Shown in pieces: positions 25,386 through 32,778 of a stretch of DNA of 64,000 nt. Position 1 is the first letter of the stretch, and every line of letters starts with the position of its first letter. The notes beneath the pieces were generated by a model that worked only from the letters and a program-made list of their open reading frames with translations, ran no database searches and was not told the DNA's origin. Source of the DNA: Planctomycetota bacterium (GTDB taxonomy: Bacteria; Planctomycetota; UBA1135; GCA-002686595); assembly GCA_029259635.1 (NCBI GenBank), contig JAJDEU010000013.1:558001-622000 (forward strand), given 5' to 3'. Made by a program: the position numbers and the translations under genes.

Positions 25386-25402
25386 TGGCACGGGGCGTGC
25401 TT
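25386..25402 (+). promoter_or_regulatory. Sigma-54 (-24/-12) promoter of ric-norB
   Basis: TGGCACGGGGCGTGCTT: the GG and GC dinucleotides are ten bases apart as required, and only the first T of the TTGC box is replaced by G. It lies about 45 bases from the last NorR site and 33 bases before the ric start, which has AGGAG in front of it. Confidence 0.85.
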
Positions 25403-25434
25403 GGTGCGGGACAACTTCAACCAGGAGATTAATT

Positions 25435-26112
25435 ATGACCGCTCTAGATTCCATCACCCCGACCACGACCGTCGCCGACCTCGCCGTCCTGTTCCCCGGC
25501 GCCTCGCGCGTCTTGTACCGCCACAAGCTCGACTTCTGCTGCCACGGCCACGTCAGCATGCTGGAGGCCTGCAAAGAAGCGGGCCTCGATGTCGACGTGA
25601 TCTTGGCGGAGATCCGCAAGGAAGCTCCGTCGGACCCCAACTTCGAGGCGTGGAACGAGCAGACCCTCGACGCCCTGATCGAGCACCTGCTCACCAGCTA
25701 CCACGCCGCTCACCGCGAAGAGGTCCCGCGCCTCGTCGCCATGGCGCGCAAAGTGGAGTCGGTGCACGGCGAAAAGGCCAGCTGTCCAAAGGGCCTCGCC
25801 AAGCATCTCGAGTTCATGAGCGAAGAGCTCGAGGCGCACATGCAGAAGGAGGAGGAAGTGCTCTTCCCCTTGATCCAATCCGGGCGCGGACAGATGGCCG
25901 TCATGCCCGTGCAAGTCATGGAGCAAGAGCACCGCGACCACGGTCAAAACTTGGCCCGCTTGCGCGAGTTTGCGCACGACTTCCAGCCGCCGGAAGAAGC
26001 TTGCGGAACCTGGCGCGCGCTCTACCTCGGCCTAGGCGAGTTGGAACGCGACCTCATGAATCACATTCACCTCGAGAACAACATCCTGTTTCCGCGCGCC
26101 CTGCGCGGCTGA
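25435..26112 (+). CDS. ric: Iron-sulfur cluster repair di-iron protein Ric (YtfE/ScdA)
   Basis: 225 residues. An ScdA_N head (about 1-65) with the FCCHGH motif in VLYRHKLDFCCHGHVSMLEAC, then a hemerythrin-like four-helix bundle carrying the di-iron ligands: LLTSYHAAHREEV, HLEFMSEELEAHMQKEEEVLFP, EQEHRDHG and HIHLENNILFP. The protein restores Fe-S clusters damaged by nitric oxide or peroxide in the cytoplasm. It is first behind the sigma-54 promoter and 37 bases upstream of the NO reductase gene, so repair and detoxification are induced together by NorR. The start is ATG 25435, preceded by AGGAG. Confidence 0.94.
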   Translation: MTALDSITPTTTVADLAVLFPGASRVLYRHKLDFCCHGHVSMLEACKEAGLDVDVILAEIRKEAPSDPNFEAWNEQTLDALIEHLLTSYHAAHREEVPRLVAMARKVESVHGEKASCPKGLAKHLEFMSEELEAHMQKEEEVLFPLIQSGRGQMAVMPVQVMEQEHRDHGQNLARLREFAHDFQPPEEACGTWRALYLGLGELERDLMNHIHLENNILFPRALRG

Positions 26113-26149
26113 GCGATTCGTAGTCGCAGATTACTCGTAGATCACTCCA

Positions 26150-28444
26150 ATGAAAAATATCAAGACCTTGTGGGTCACTCTGATTCTCGCCGTCAGTGGC
26201 GCGTTCTTCATCCTCGGTTTCTTCGGTCAGGAGGTTTATCGCCAAGCGCCGCCGATTCCCGAACGCGTCTTGACCGAATCTGGGCGCGTGTTGATGACGA
26301 GCGAGCAGATTCTCGACGGTCAACAGGTTTGGCAGAGCATCGGCGGTCAGCAGGTCGGCTCAATCTGGGGGCATGGTGCCTACCAAGCGCCCGACTGGTC
26401 CGCCGATTGGCTGCATCGAGAAGCGACGACCTTGCTCGATATTTGGAGTCAAGCCGAGAATGGAAACGACTTTGGAGAGCTTCCGGCGGAAGAGCGCGCC
26501 GCTCTTGAAGGACGTCTCAAGCAACGGCTGCGGACGAATAGCTACGACTCGGAGAGTGGCGACTTGGTCATTAGCGCGGATCGCGAGCGCGCCGTCGCTC
26601 TCACCGCCGATCACTATCGCGCGCTCTTCAGCGACGTGCCCGAATACGACGCCTTGCGCGAGGACTATGCGATTCACTCGGGTGCCATCAAAGATCCCGA
26701 GCGCCTCGAGCGCTTGACCAACTTCTTCTTCTGGACGTCGTGGGCCTGCGTCACCGAGCGTCCCGGCAAGAGCTACACCTACACCAACAACTGGCCGCAC
26801 GAGCCGCTCGTCGGCAACGTCCCGACCGCATCCAACATCGTCTGGTCGATCGTGAGCATCCTGATCTTGCTCGGCGCGCTCGGCGGACTGGTCTGGTACC
26901 ACGCCGCCAAGAAGAAGGACGATGAGCCGGCCGAAATGCCGAGGCGTGACCCGCTCGGCAAGATCGAGCTCACGCCCTCCATGCGCGCTGTCGCCAAGTA
27001 CGGCGTCACCGCGATCCTGCTCTTCGCCGTGCAAGTCCTGCTCGGCGCCGTCACCGCGCACTACACCGTCGAGGGCGACAGCTTCTTCGGCGTTCCGCTC
27101 GCGGAATACATCCCCTACGCGATCACCCGAACCTGGCACATTCAGCTGGCCGTGTTCTGGATCGCCACTGCCTTCCTCGCGACCGGCCTATTCTTAGCGC
27201 CGATCATCAGCGGACACGAACCGCGCTTCCAACGTCTCGGAGTCAACGTGCTCTTCGGCGCGCTCCTCGTCATCGTGATCGGCTCGATGATTGGCGAGTG
27301 GCTCTCGATTCAACAAAAGCTCTCCCTCGACACCTCCTTCTGGTTTGGCACTCAGGGCTACGAGTACCTCGACCTCGGACGGTTCTGGCAGATCTTCCTC
27401 TTCGCCGGCTTGCTGATCTGGTTGACCCTGATGATGCGCTGCCTGGTTCCGGCTCTTAAAAAAGCAAAGGCCTCCAAGAGCCTGCTCGCGCTCTACACCG
27501 GTTCGGTGGTCGCCATCGGCCTGATGTACGGCGCGGGTTTGATGTACGGCGCCCGCACTCACCTCTCCGTCGCCGAGTACTGGCGTTGGTGGGTCGTTCA
27601 CCTGTGGGTCGAGGGCTTCTTCGAGGTCTTTGCCACCGGCGTCCTGGCCTTCCTCTTCAGTCGCTTCGGTTTGATCCGAATGAAGAGCGCCACTCGCGCG
27701 TTCTTGGCCTCGACCATCATCTTCTTGGTCGCGGGTATCCCCGGCACCTTCCACCACCTGTACTTCTCGGGCACTCCGGTCTCGATCACCGCGATCGGTG
27801 CCTCCTTCAGCGCTTTGGAAGTTGTCCCGCTCGTCTTGATCGGCTTCGAGGCCGTCCAGACTCTGCGCATGGAACGCCGGGCCGATTGGATGACCACCTA
27901 CAAGTGGCCCATCCGCTTCTTCGTCGCCGTCGCCTTCTGGAACCTAGTCGGTGCGGGCCTGTTCGGCTTCATGATCAACCCGCCCGTCGCGCTGTACTTT
28001 ATGCAAGGCCTCAACACCACTCCGGTCCACGCGCACACCGCGTTGTTCGGGGTCTACGGCTTGCTCTCGCTGGGACTGATCCTGTTCATGTTCCGCCGCC
28101 TGACCGGCGAGCGCCCGTGGCGAGATCGCGCCCTTCTGCTTTCCTTCTGGAGCATGAATGGCGGCCTGGCACTGATGGTGCTCTTGAGCCTGCTTCCAAT
28201 CGGTTTGCTGCAGACCTTCGCCAGCGTCGAGCACGGCCTGTGGTTTGCCCGAAGCTCCGAGTTCCTTCAGTCGGAACTGATCGAAACTCTGCGCTGGCTC
28301 CGCATCGTCGGAGACACCATCTTCCTCGGCGGAGTGGCGTCACTGGTCTGGTTCATGGTCGGCCTCAAGACCGGCTGGTCCTACAGCGAGTCTGAGCCCG
28401 AGCCCGAGCCCGAGGCTCTGAAGCCGGATCTCGGCGCGGCCTAG
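26150..28444 (+). CDS. norB: Quinol-dependent nitric oxide reductase (qNOR)
   Basis: 764 residues, the length of single-subunit qNOR. Reduces NO to N2O in the membrane using quinol. The N-terminal NorC-like extension (about 1-230) contains VWQSIGGQQVGSIWGHGAYQAPDWSADWLHRE, read in two parts, but no CxxCH heme-c motif, as expected for the quinol type. The NorB core has heme and FeB ligands in TWHIQLAVFWIAT, HLWVEGFFEVFATG, TFHHLYFSGTP and HAHTALFGVYG, with glutamates of the active site in the second. A short acidic tail (SESEPEPEPEAL) follows. Under NorR/sigma-54 control with ric; a strong terminator follows. Confidence 0.95.
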   Translation: MKNIKTLWVTLILAVSGAFFILGFFGQEVYRQAPPIPERVLTESGRVLMTSEQILDGQQVWQSIGGQQVGSIWGHGAYQAPDWSADWLHREATTLLDIWSQAENGNDFGELPAEERAALEGRLKQRLRTNSYDSESGDLVISADRERAVALTADHYRALFSDVPEYDALREDYAIHSGAIKDPERLERLTNFFFWTSWACVTERPGKSYTYTNNWPHEPLVGNVPTASNIVWSIVSILILLGALGGLVWYHAAKKKDDEPAEMPRRDPLGKIELTPSMRAVAKYGVTAILLFAVQVLLGAVTAHYTVEGDSFFGVPLAEYIPYAITRTWHIQLAVFWIATAFLATGLFLAPIISGHEPRFQRLGVNVLFGALLVIVIGSMIGEWLSIQQKLSLDTSFWFGTQGYEYLDLGRFWQIFLFAGLLIWLTLMMRCLVPALKKAKASKSLLALYTGSVVAIGLMYGAGLMYGARTHLSVAEYWRWWVVHLWVEGFFEVFATGVLAFLFSRFGLIRMKSATRAFLASTIIFLVAGIPGTFHHLYFSGTPVSITAIGASFSALEVVPLVLIGFEAVQTLRMERRADWMTTYKWPIRFFVAVAFWNLVGAGLFGFMINPPVALYFMQGLNTTPVHAHTALFGVYGLLSLGLILFMFRRLTGERPWRDRALLLSFWSMNGGLALMVLLSLLPIGLLQTFASVEHGLWFARSSEFLQSELIETLRWLRIVGDTIFLGGVASLVWFMVGLKTGWSYSESEPEPEPEALKPDLGAA

Positions 28445-28479
28445 CATGCCCTGACTCTCGACTTTTCGACCTCACCTCG

Positions 28480-28517
28480 GCGGGGGTTTGTGCGCATCGA
28501 TGCGCGCAAACCCCCGC
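28480..28517 (+). terminator. Strong hairpin terminator after norB
   Basis: Stem arms GCGGGGGTTTG (28480-28490) and CAAACCCCCGC (28507-28517), continued inwards by GCGCAT/ATGCGC with one unpaired base on each side. The poly-T tail is weak. Confidence 0.75.
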
Positions 28518-28647
28518 TTCTATCGTCGGAACCCGACACACTCTGCGATAGATTCGCACCGCTAACGTTGCGCGCCGACTCACAGGTTCGCCGATCTTAA
28601 AGTCGATTCGGAAGACTGAGCGCGAACCGGATCGGTAGATTGAGTCG

Positions 28648-29211
28648 ATGTACGAGAACTCTCTCCGCGTCCGCGAAGCACGCGAAAAGTACTTCGAGAC
28701 CTGGGGGCTCGACGGCGGTGGGTACACGGCAAGTTGGGTAACCCTGAAGCAGCTGGGACCTCTGCGCATCGGGTTTCCGAATTCGCCCGCTCGCATCCGC
28801 GCGGTGAAGATGCACGACTTGCATCACGTTGCCACCGCCTACGACGCCAACTGGATGGGCGAAGCGGAGATCGGTGCTTGGGAGATTGGAGCCGGCTGTC
28901 ACCGTCACTTTGCTGCGTGGGTTCTCAACCTTATCGCGCTCGTCTACGGCGTGCTCCTCTCACCGACGCGGGCCCTGCGCGCCTTCGCGCGAGGTCGAGC
29001 GTCCGAAACTCTCTATCGATCCCACGACCTCGACGAGAGCATCCTGGCTCAGACGGTCGGCGAGCTGCGAACGAGCCTCGGACTCGACTCCGCGGTCCCA
29101 ACTCCGAACGCGATCGACGTACTTCAACTCGCGTGTTGGTGGACTCTCGGGCTCGTGCTCTTGATCGCTCCGTTCATCCTTCTCGCGTGCGGTTTTCTGC
29201 TATTGCGATGA
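28648..29211 (+). CDS. Coq4-like HDxxH membrane protein
   Basis: 187 residues. The motif MHDLHHVATAYDANWMGEAEIGAWEIGAG (read HDLHH...GE..IGAWE) resembles the HDxxH-x11-E metal site of Coq4, a ubiquinone-biosynthesis protein. Flanks differ, and two hydrophobic helices follow (about 88-105 and 160-183), so this is a distant membrane-bound relative. The neighbourhood contains quinol-linked redox proteins (qNOR and a ferric-reductase-like protein), which fits a link to quinones, but this is inference. Confidence 0.55.
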   Translation: MYENSLRVREAREKYFETWGLDGGGYTASWVTLKQLGPLRIGFPNSPARIRAVKMHDLHHVATAYDANWMGEAEIGAWEIGAGCHRHFAAWVLNLIALVYGVLLSPTRALRAFARGRASETLYRSHDLDESILAQTVGELRTSLGLDSAVPTPNAIDVLQLACWWTLGLVLLIAPFILLACGFLLLR

Positions 29212-29273
29212 ACGAGGGGCCGGTTCGAGAGAGACACTCCCCACCCGCTCCTCATCGGCTATCATGATCGGCG

Positions 29274-29864
29274 ATGAGCCCGGTTGAAACGACACTGCTC
29301 CCGCGATTGCTCGCGGGAGAGGAGACGGCCTTTCGCGAACTCATCGAGACTTACGCTGGAAGGATGATGGTTGTGGCCCGGCGCATTTTGCGCAGCGAGC
29401 AGGATGCCGAGGATGCTGTTCAAGACGCCTTCCTCTCCGCGCTGCGCTCACTGGAATCCTTCGAGGGCAAATCGAGCCTCGGAACCTGGCTCCACCGCGT
29501 CGCGACGAATGCCGCCCTGATGAAGCTGCGCGCCCGGCCGCGCGGACGTGAGGTCGAGCTCGGCGACCTCCTGCCGGAGTACAAGTCCGGAGGGCACCAC
29601 GTGGACCCGCCGAAGCACTGGGAGGATTTGCCCGAAGATCCGCTCTGTCGGCAAGAGCTCACCGACCTCGTCCGAGTAAAGATTGACGAACTTCCCGAGA
29701 ATTACCGTATCGCTTTGATCCTTCGGGACATCGAGGGTCTCAGCACAGCCGAAGTGTCGATCCAGCTCGAGCTCACCGTCGGTGCAGCCAAGGTGCGCAT
29801 TCACCGCGCCCGGCAAGCACTGCGGGCATTGCTAGATCCGCACCTTGGAAAATCGAACCGATGA
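29274..29864 (+). CDS. ECF-type RNA polymerase sigma factor
   Basis: 196 residues. Region 2: AFRELIETYAGRMMVVARRILRSEQDAEDAVQDAFLSALRSL read as two parts, then GTWLHRVATNAALMKLRAR. Region 4: LPENYRIALILRDIEGLSTAEVSIQLELTVGAAKVRIHRARQALR, also two parts. Its stop overlaps the start of a Cys-rich anti-sigma-type gene (ATGA). It heads the group of redox genes up to 36382 and is a candidate regulator of them. Confidence 0.93.
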   Translation: MSPVETTLLPRLLAGEETAFRELIETYAGRMMVVARRILRSEQDAEDAVQDAFLSALRSLESFEGKSSLGTWLHRVATNAALMKLRARPRGREVELGDLLPEYKSGGHHVDPPKHWEDLPEDPLCRQELTDLVRVKIDELPENYRIALILRDIEGLSTAEVSIQLELTVGAAKVRIHRARQALRALLDPHLGKSNR

Positions 29865-30229
29865 ATTGCGACGAACTTAAATCCTGCGCCTACAACTACT
29901 TCGAGAGCCAGCTCTCCGAGGAGGCGCGCGCCGCTTTTGAGGCACACTCGGAGGAATGCGCCGATTGCGGCCCCTTCGTGGCGATCTGTCGCGAAATCAC
30001 CTGCGAAAAACTCACCGAGTTCCTGGATGACTACGTCGACGATCACCTGCCGGCCGAGCGAAAGGCGGTCTTCGAGCGTCATCTTGCGATCTGTGACGAG
30101 TGTGTTGCCTACGTGCGCTCCTACCGAATTACTCGCAGCCTGACCGAGGCGCAAAGCGGAGATCTCCCGCCTTACAAGATCCCCGCTGATTTGCTGGGTG
30201 CGATTCTGGCCGCCCGCAAAAAAGCCTGA
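29861..30229 (+). CDS. Soluble double zinc-finger anti-sigma-type protein
   Basis: 122 residues with no membrane helix. Two consecutive modules of the zf-HC2 type: residues about 1-45 with HSEECADCGPFV and residues about 46-95 with ERHLAICDECVAYV, each with the H-x3-C-x2-C core of anti-sigma zinc-binding domains. In ChrR/RsrA-like proteins such a module releases the sigma factor when thiols are oxidised. The first copy looks less regular. Coupled to the preceding sigma gene by ATGA overlap. Redox sensing is a family-based inference. Confidence 0.78.
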   Translation: MNCDELKSCAYNYFESQLSEEARAAFEAHSEECADCGPFVAICREITCEKLTEFLDDYVDDHLPAERKAVFERHLAICDECVAYVRSYRITRSLTEAQSGDLPPYKIPADLLGAILAARKKA

Positions 30230-30293
30230 AGGATCTCGGGGTTTTCTGAAATTGACCTGAAACGCTTCGGGTCCGACATGCATCGAAACGGGC

Positions 30294-30542
30294 ATGCAAC
30301 TTCCGGAGTACGTTTCGTTCGCCGTCCAGCTGCTTCAGCTCTACGCGGCCGTTGGCCTCGCCTTCGCCTTCGCATTCGTTGTCCGCGGTGCCAACAGGAT
30401 TGACCCTTCCGCCCGAATCGGCACGCGCGGATTCCGGGTTCTGATCTTTCCCGGCGCAGCAGCGCTCTGGCCGCTGCTCTTAGTCCGCTGGCTTCGGAGC
30501 TCTGACATTCCCGAGTCGGAGAACACCGGGGAGGTGAGCTGA
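30294..30542 (+). CDS. Small membrane protein of the redox operon
   Basis: 82 residues with two hydrophobic segments (about 7-30 and 45-67) and a polar C terminus (RSSDIPESENTGEVS). The pattern FAFVVRGANRIDPSARIGTRGFRVLIFPGAAALWPLLLVRW, read in parts, recalls small conserved membrane proteins found beside ferric-reductase/Rieske genes, but I cannot name a family. Its stop TGA is directly followed by the ATG of the next gene, so the operon 30294-32733 is tightly coupled. The 64-base gap before it holds TGAAAC and GCATCG boxes about 17 bases apart, a weak ECF-type promoter candidate. Confidence 0.65.
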   Translation: MQLPEYVSFAVQLLQLYAAVGLAFAFAFVVRGANRIDPSARIGTRGFRVLIFPGAAALWPLLLVRWLRSSDIPESENTGEVS

Positions 30543-30917
30543 ATGATCCGCCCTCTTCGTCAGTGCCATCGCGGCGCGTTCGTCTTGCTCTCCATCGCGC
30601 TGCCCGCGCTCGTCATTCTGGCCTTCCGCGCTCGAACGGCGTCGGCCCAGATCGAAGCGCTCCCCGCCGGACTCTTGCGGGCCGAGCGACCGTTCGAGAG
30701 CTCGGGCAACCACGCCGACGTTCTGCTCTATTGGAGTCCTCAGTCCGCCGCGGTCGGCGAGTCCCTACCCAGTAAGTCGCTCTTGCTCGGAACCGTCCGC
30801 AACCAATCGACAACGGCGACGGCTCTCCTCCCGGACGGCGGCTATCTATTGGAGTACAGCCTCGCCACCGGTGAGGTTCAGAGTTCTCGCTCACAAGATG
30901 AGGAGCCCGTGCAATGA
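30543..30917 (+). CDS. Membrane-anchored hypothetical protein
   Basis: 124 residues: an N-terminal signal anchor (about 12-33, FVLLSIALPALVILAFRAR) and an extracytoplasmic beta-rich part with DVLLYWSPQSAAVGES, LLLGTVRNQS and GGYLLEYSLATGEV. No known domain. Start abuts the previous stop and its own stop overlaps the next start (ATGA), so it is made together with the ferric-reductase/Rieske protein and may be a small partner subunit. Confidence 0.6.
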   Translation: MIRPLRQCHRGAFVLLSIALPALVILAFRARTASAQIEALPAGLLRAERPFESSGNHADVLLYWSPQSAAVGESLPSKSLLLGTVRNQSTTATALLPDGGYLLEYSLATGEVQSSRSQDEEPVQ

Positions 30918-31972
30918 GCGTCGGTTATCAAGCGGTCGGTTGGAATCCGCAAAAGAAAATCTACGACCGCGTTCTCGCCGTCGGCGTGATTCTCTATCTC
31001 GCGCTCTTCGTCGGAGTCGGTGCGGCCGTAAATCCGAATGCCACCGCCGAGACTCTGATCATTCGCGCGTTCGGCACGGGCGCACTGCTACTTCTGCACG
31101 TCGTCCTATCCATCGGTCCGCTGTGTCGCATCGATCGTCGCTTCCTACCGCTGCTCTACAACCGGCGCCACCTCGGCGTAACCATGTTCGGAATGGGCTT
31201 CGTTCACGGCGGCTTTTCGCTCTTTCAGTTTCACGCGCTAGGCGATGTTCATCCGCTCGTAAGCCTGTTCACCGCGAACTCGCGCTACGACAGCTTGGCG
31301 TGGTTCCCATTCCAACCGTTGGGCTTTGGCGCTCTCGTCATCCTGTTCCTCATGGCGGCGACCAGTCACGACTTCTGGCTCGCGAACCTCAGCGCGCCCG
31401 TCTGGAAAGCCCTGCACATGCTCGTCTACGTCGCTTACGCGATGCTCGTCGGGCACGTCGTCCTCGGCGTCTTGCAAGTGGAGACGAACCCCTGGCTCAT
31501 TGGAGCTCTGGCCTTCGGCTTGATCTGGATCGTGGGCCTGCACCTCTTCTCCGGTTGGAAAGAGCGCGCTCTCGACCGCGAGATGAGCTCCCTCGTCCGT
31601 GACGGTTTCGTCGATGTCTGCGCCGTAGACGACATCGAACTCGATCGCGCGAAGATCGTGACTCTCTCGGGCGAGCGCGTCGCTGTCTTTCGATACGACG
31701 GAAAAGTCTCAGCGGTCAGCAACGCTTGCCAGCACCAAAACGGTCCGCTCGGCGAAGGTCGAGTCATCGACGGTTGTATTACCTGTCCGTGGCATGGCTA
31801 CCAGTACCGCCCGGACGACGGGAGCTCGCCGCCGCCCTTCACCGAGAAGGTGCACACCTTTGATGTCCGCGTGAGGGAGAACCGAGTGCTGGTCAACCCG
31901 ACTCCGCACGCTCGCGGGACGCGAGTCGAACCGGCAGTCATTCCGGCCCAATGCCCTGGAACCGCATCATGA
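30914..31972 (+). CDS. Ferric-reductase-type membrane domain fused to a Rieske domain
   Basis: 352 residues. Residues 1-215 hold about six hydrophobic helices of the ferric-reductase-like type with histidines suited to heme b binding (H62, H98, H168, H181; LLLHVVLSIG, GFVHGGFSLF, KALHMLVYVAYAMLVGH). Residues about 225-335 are a Rieske [2Fe-2S] domain with ligands C272-x-H274 (CQHQNGPLGEG) and C291-x2-H294 (CPWHGYQY). The Rieske part would be cytoplasmic, connecting a soluble electron donor or acceptor to membrane heme or quinone. Overlaps both neighbours by ATGA. Confidence 0.82.
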   Translation: MSVGYQAVGWNPQKKIYDRVLAVGVILYLALFVGVGAAVNPNATAETLIIRAFGTGALLLLHVVLSIGPLCRIDRRFLPLLYNRRHLGVTMFGMGFVHGGFSLFQFHALGDVHPLVSLFTANSRYDSLAWFPFQPLGFGALVILFLMAATSHDFWLANLSAPVWKALHMLVYVAYAMLVGHVVLGVLQVETNPWLIGALAFGLIWIVGLHLFSGWKERALDREMSSLVRDGFVDVCAVDDIELDRAKIVTLSGERVAVFRYDGKVSAVSNACQHQNGPLGEGRVIDGCITCPWHGYQYRPDDGSSPPPFTEKVHTFDVRVRENRVLVNPTPHARGTRVEPAVIPAQCPGTAS

Positions 31973-32733
31973 CGAACACAAAAGAAGACGAGTTCTTTGT
32001 CGGCTATCTGCCGACCGCTCCGCCGCTCATGGGTGCGCGGATGCGAAAGGTATCGGTCTTGCTCCTGGCGGTCGCTCTCGTCTCGAGTGCCATCTTCGCG
32101 TGGGCGTTTCGGGAGCTGCCGGCGGCCAACTTCGAGTTCGGGATCGAGCGTACCTTCGTCGGCACCGTCGTCGAGTCGCCCTACCCCGCGCTCTTCGTCC
32201 GTCGTCCGGGAACGACCCAAGATTTGCCGAGCTACTCGCGCTATCACCTCGTGAACACCGGAAAATTTGGTGCCGCCGATGCGGTGCGCGGGTGGGAAGG
32301 GCGAGTGGCCGCGTTGGAAGGCACCCTCATCTTTCGAGAGGGCGAGACAATGATCGAGCTCACCGCGGGCAGCCTGCGCGAAGCGGACGGGGAAGTGATT
32401 CACGAGGGCGCCGAGCAGTCACTTGGCGAGCACACGCTGCGCGGGGAGATCGTCGACAGCAAGTGCTTCCTCGGCGTCATGAACCCGGGGAATTTAAAAC
32501 CACATCGCGCCTGCGCGGCGCGATGCATCAGCGGCGGAATCCCGCCCGTTCTGTGCGTCCGCGACAAGAGTGGCACGGCGATCTACTTGCTGCTCGTCGA
32601 TGTCGACGGCACCGCGGTGAACGACGCGGTGCTCGGGTTCGTGGCTGAACCAATCGAGATCACCGGCGAGGTGATTCGCATCGGAGACCAACTCGCTCTG
32701 CATGCGGATCCGACGAGCTACCGACCGCTCTAA
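31969..32733 (+). CDS. Membrane-anchored protein with conserved Cys motif
   Basis: 254 residues from ATG 31969, overlapping the previous stop. Short cytoplasmic head, one helix (about 24-47, VSVLLLAVALVSSAIFAWAF), then a beta-rich domain. Around residue 160-190 is a striking motif, IVDSKCFLGVMNPG...HRACAARCISGGIPPVLCV, with Cys and His spaced C-x11-H-x2-C-x3-C. I recall this motif from uncharacterised proteins encoded beside Rieske/ferric-reductase genes. It could bind a metal or cluster outside the cytoplasm. Function unknown. Confidence 0.68.
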   Translation: MTNTKEDEFFVGYLPTAPPLMGARMRKVSVLLLAVALVSSAIFAWAFRELPAANFEFGIERTFVGTVVESPYPALFVRRPGTTQDLPSYSRYHLVNTGKFGAADAVRGWEGRVAALEGTLIFREGETMIELTAGSLREADGEVIHEGAEQSLGEHTLRGEIVDSKCFLGVMNPGNLKPHRACAARCISGGIPPVLCVRDKSGTAIYLLLVDVDGTAVNDAVLGFVAEPIEITGEVIRIGDQLALHADPTSYRPL

Positions 32734-32778
32734 ATCCAAGCACATCCTTCACACACGCGGAAACCCGGAGAGACGGAC

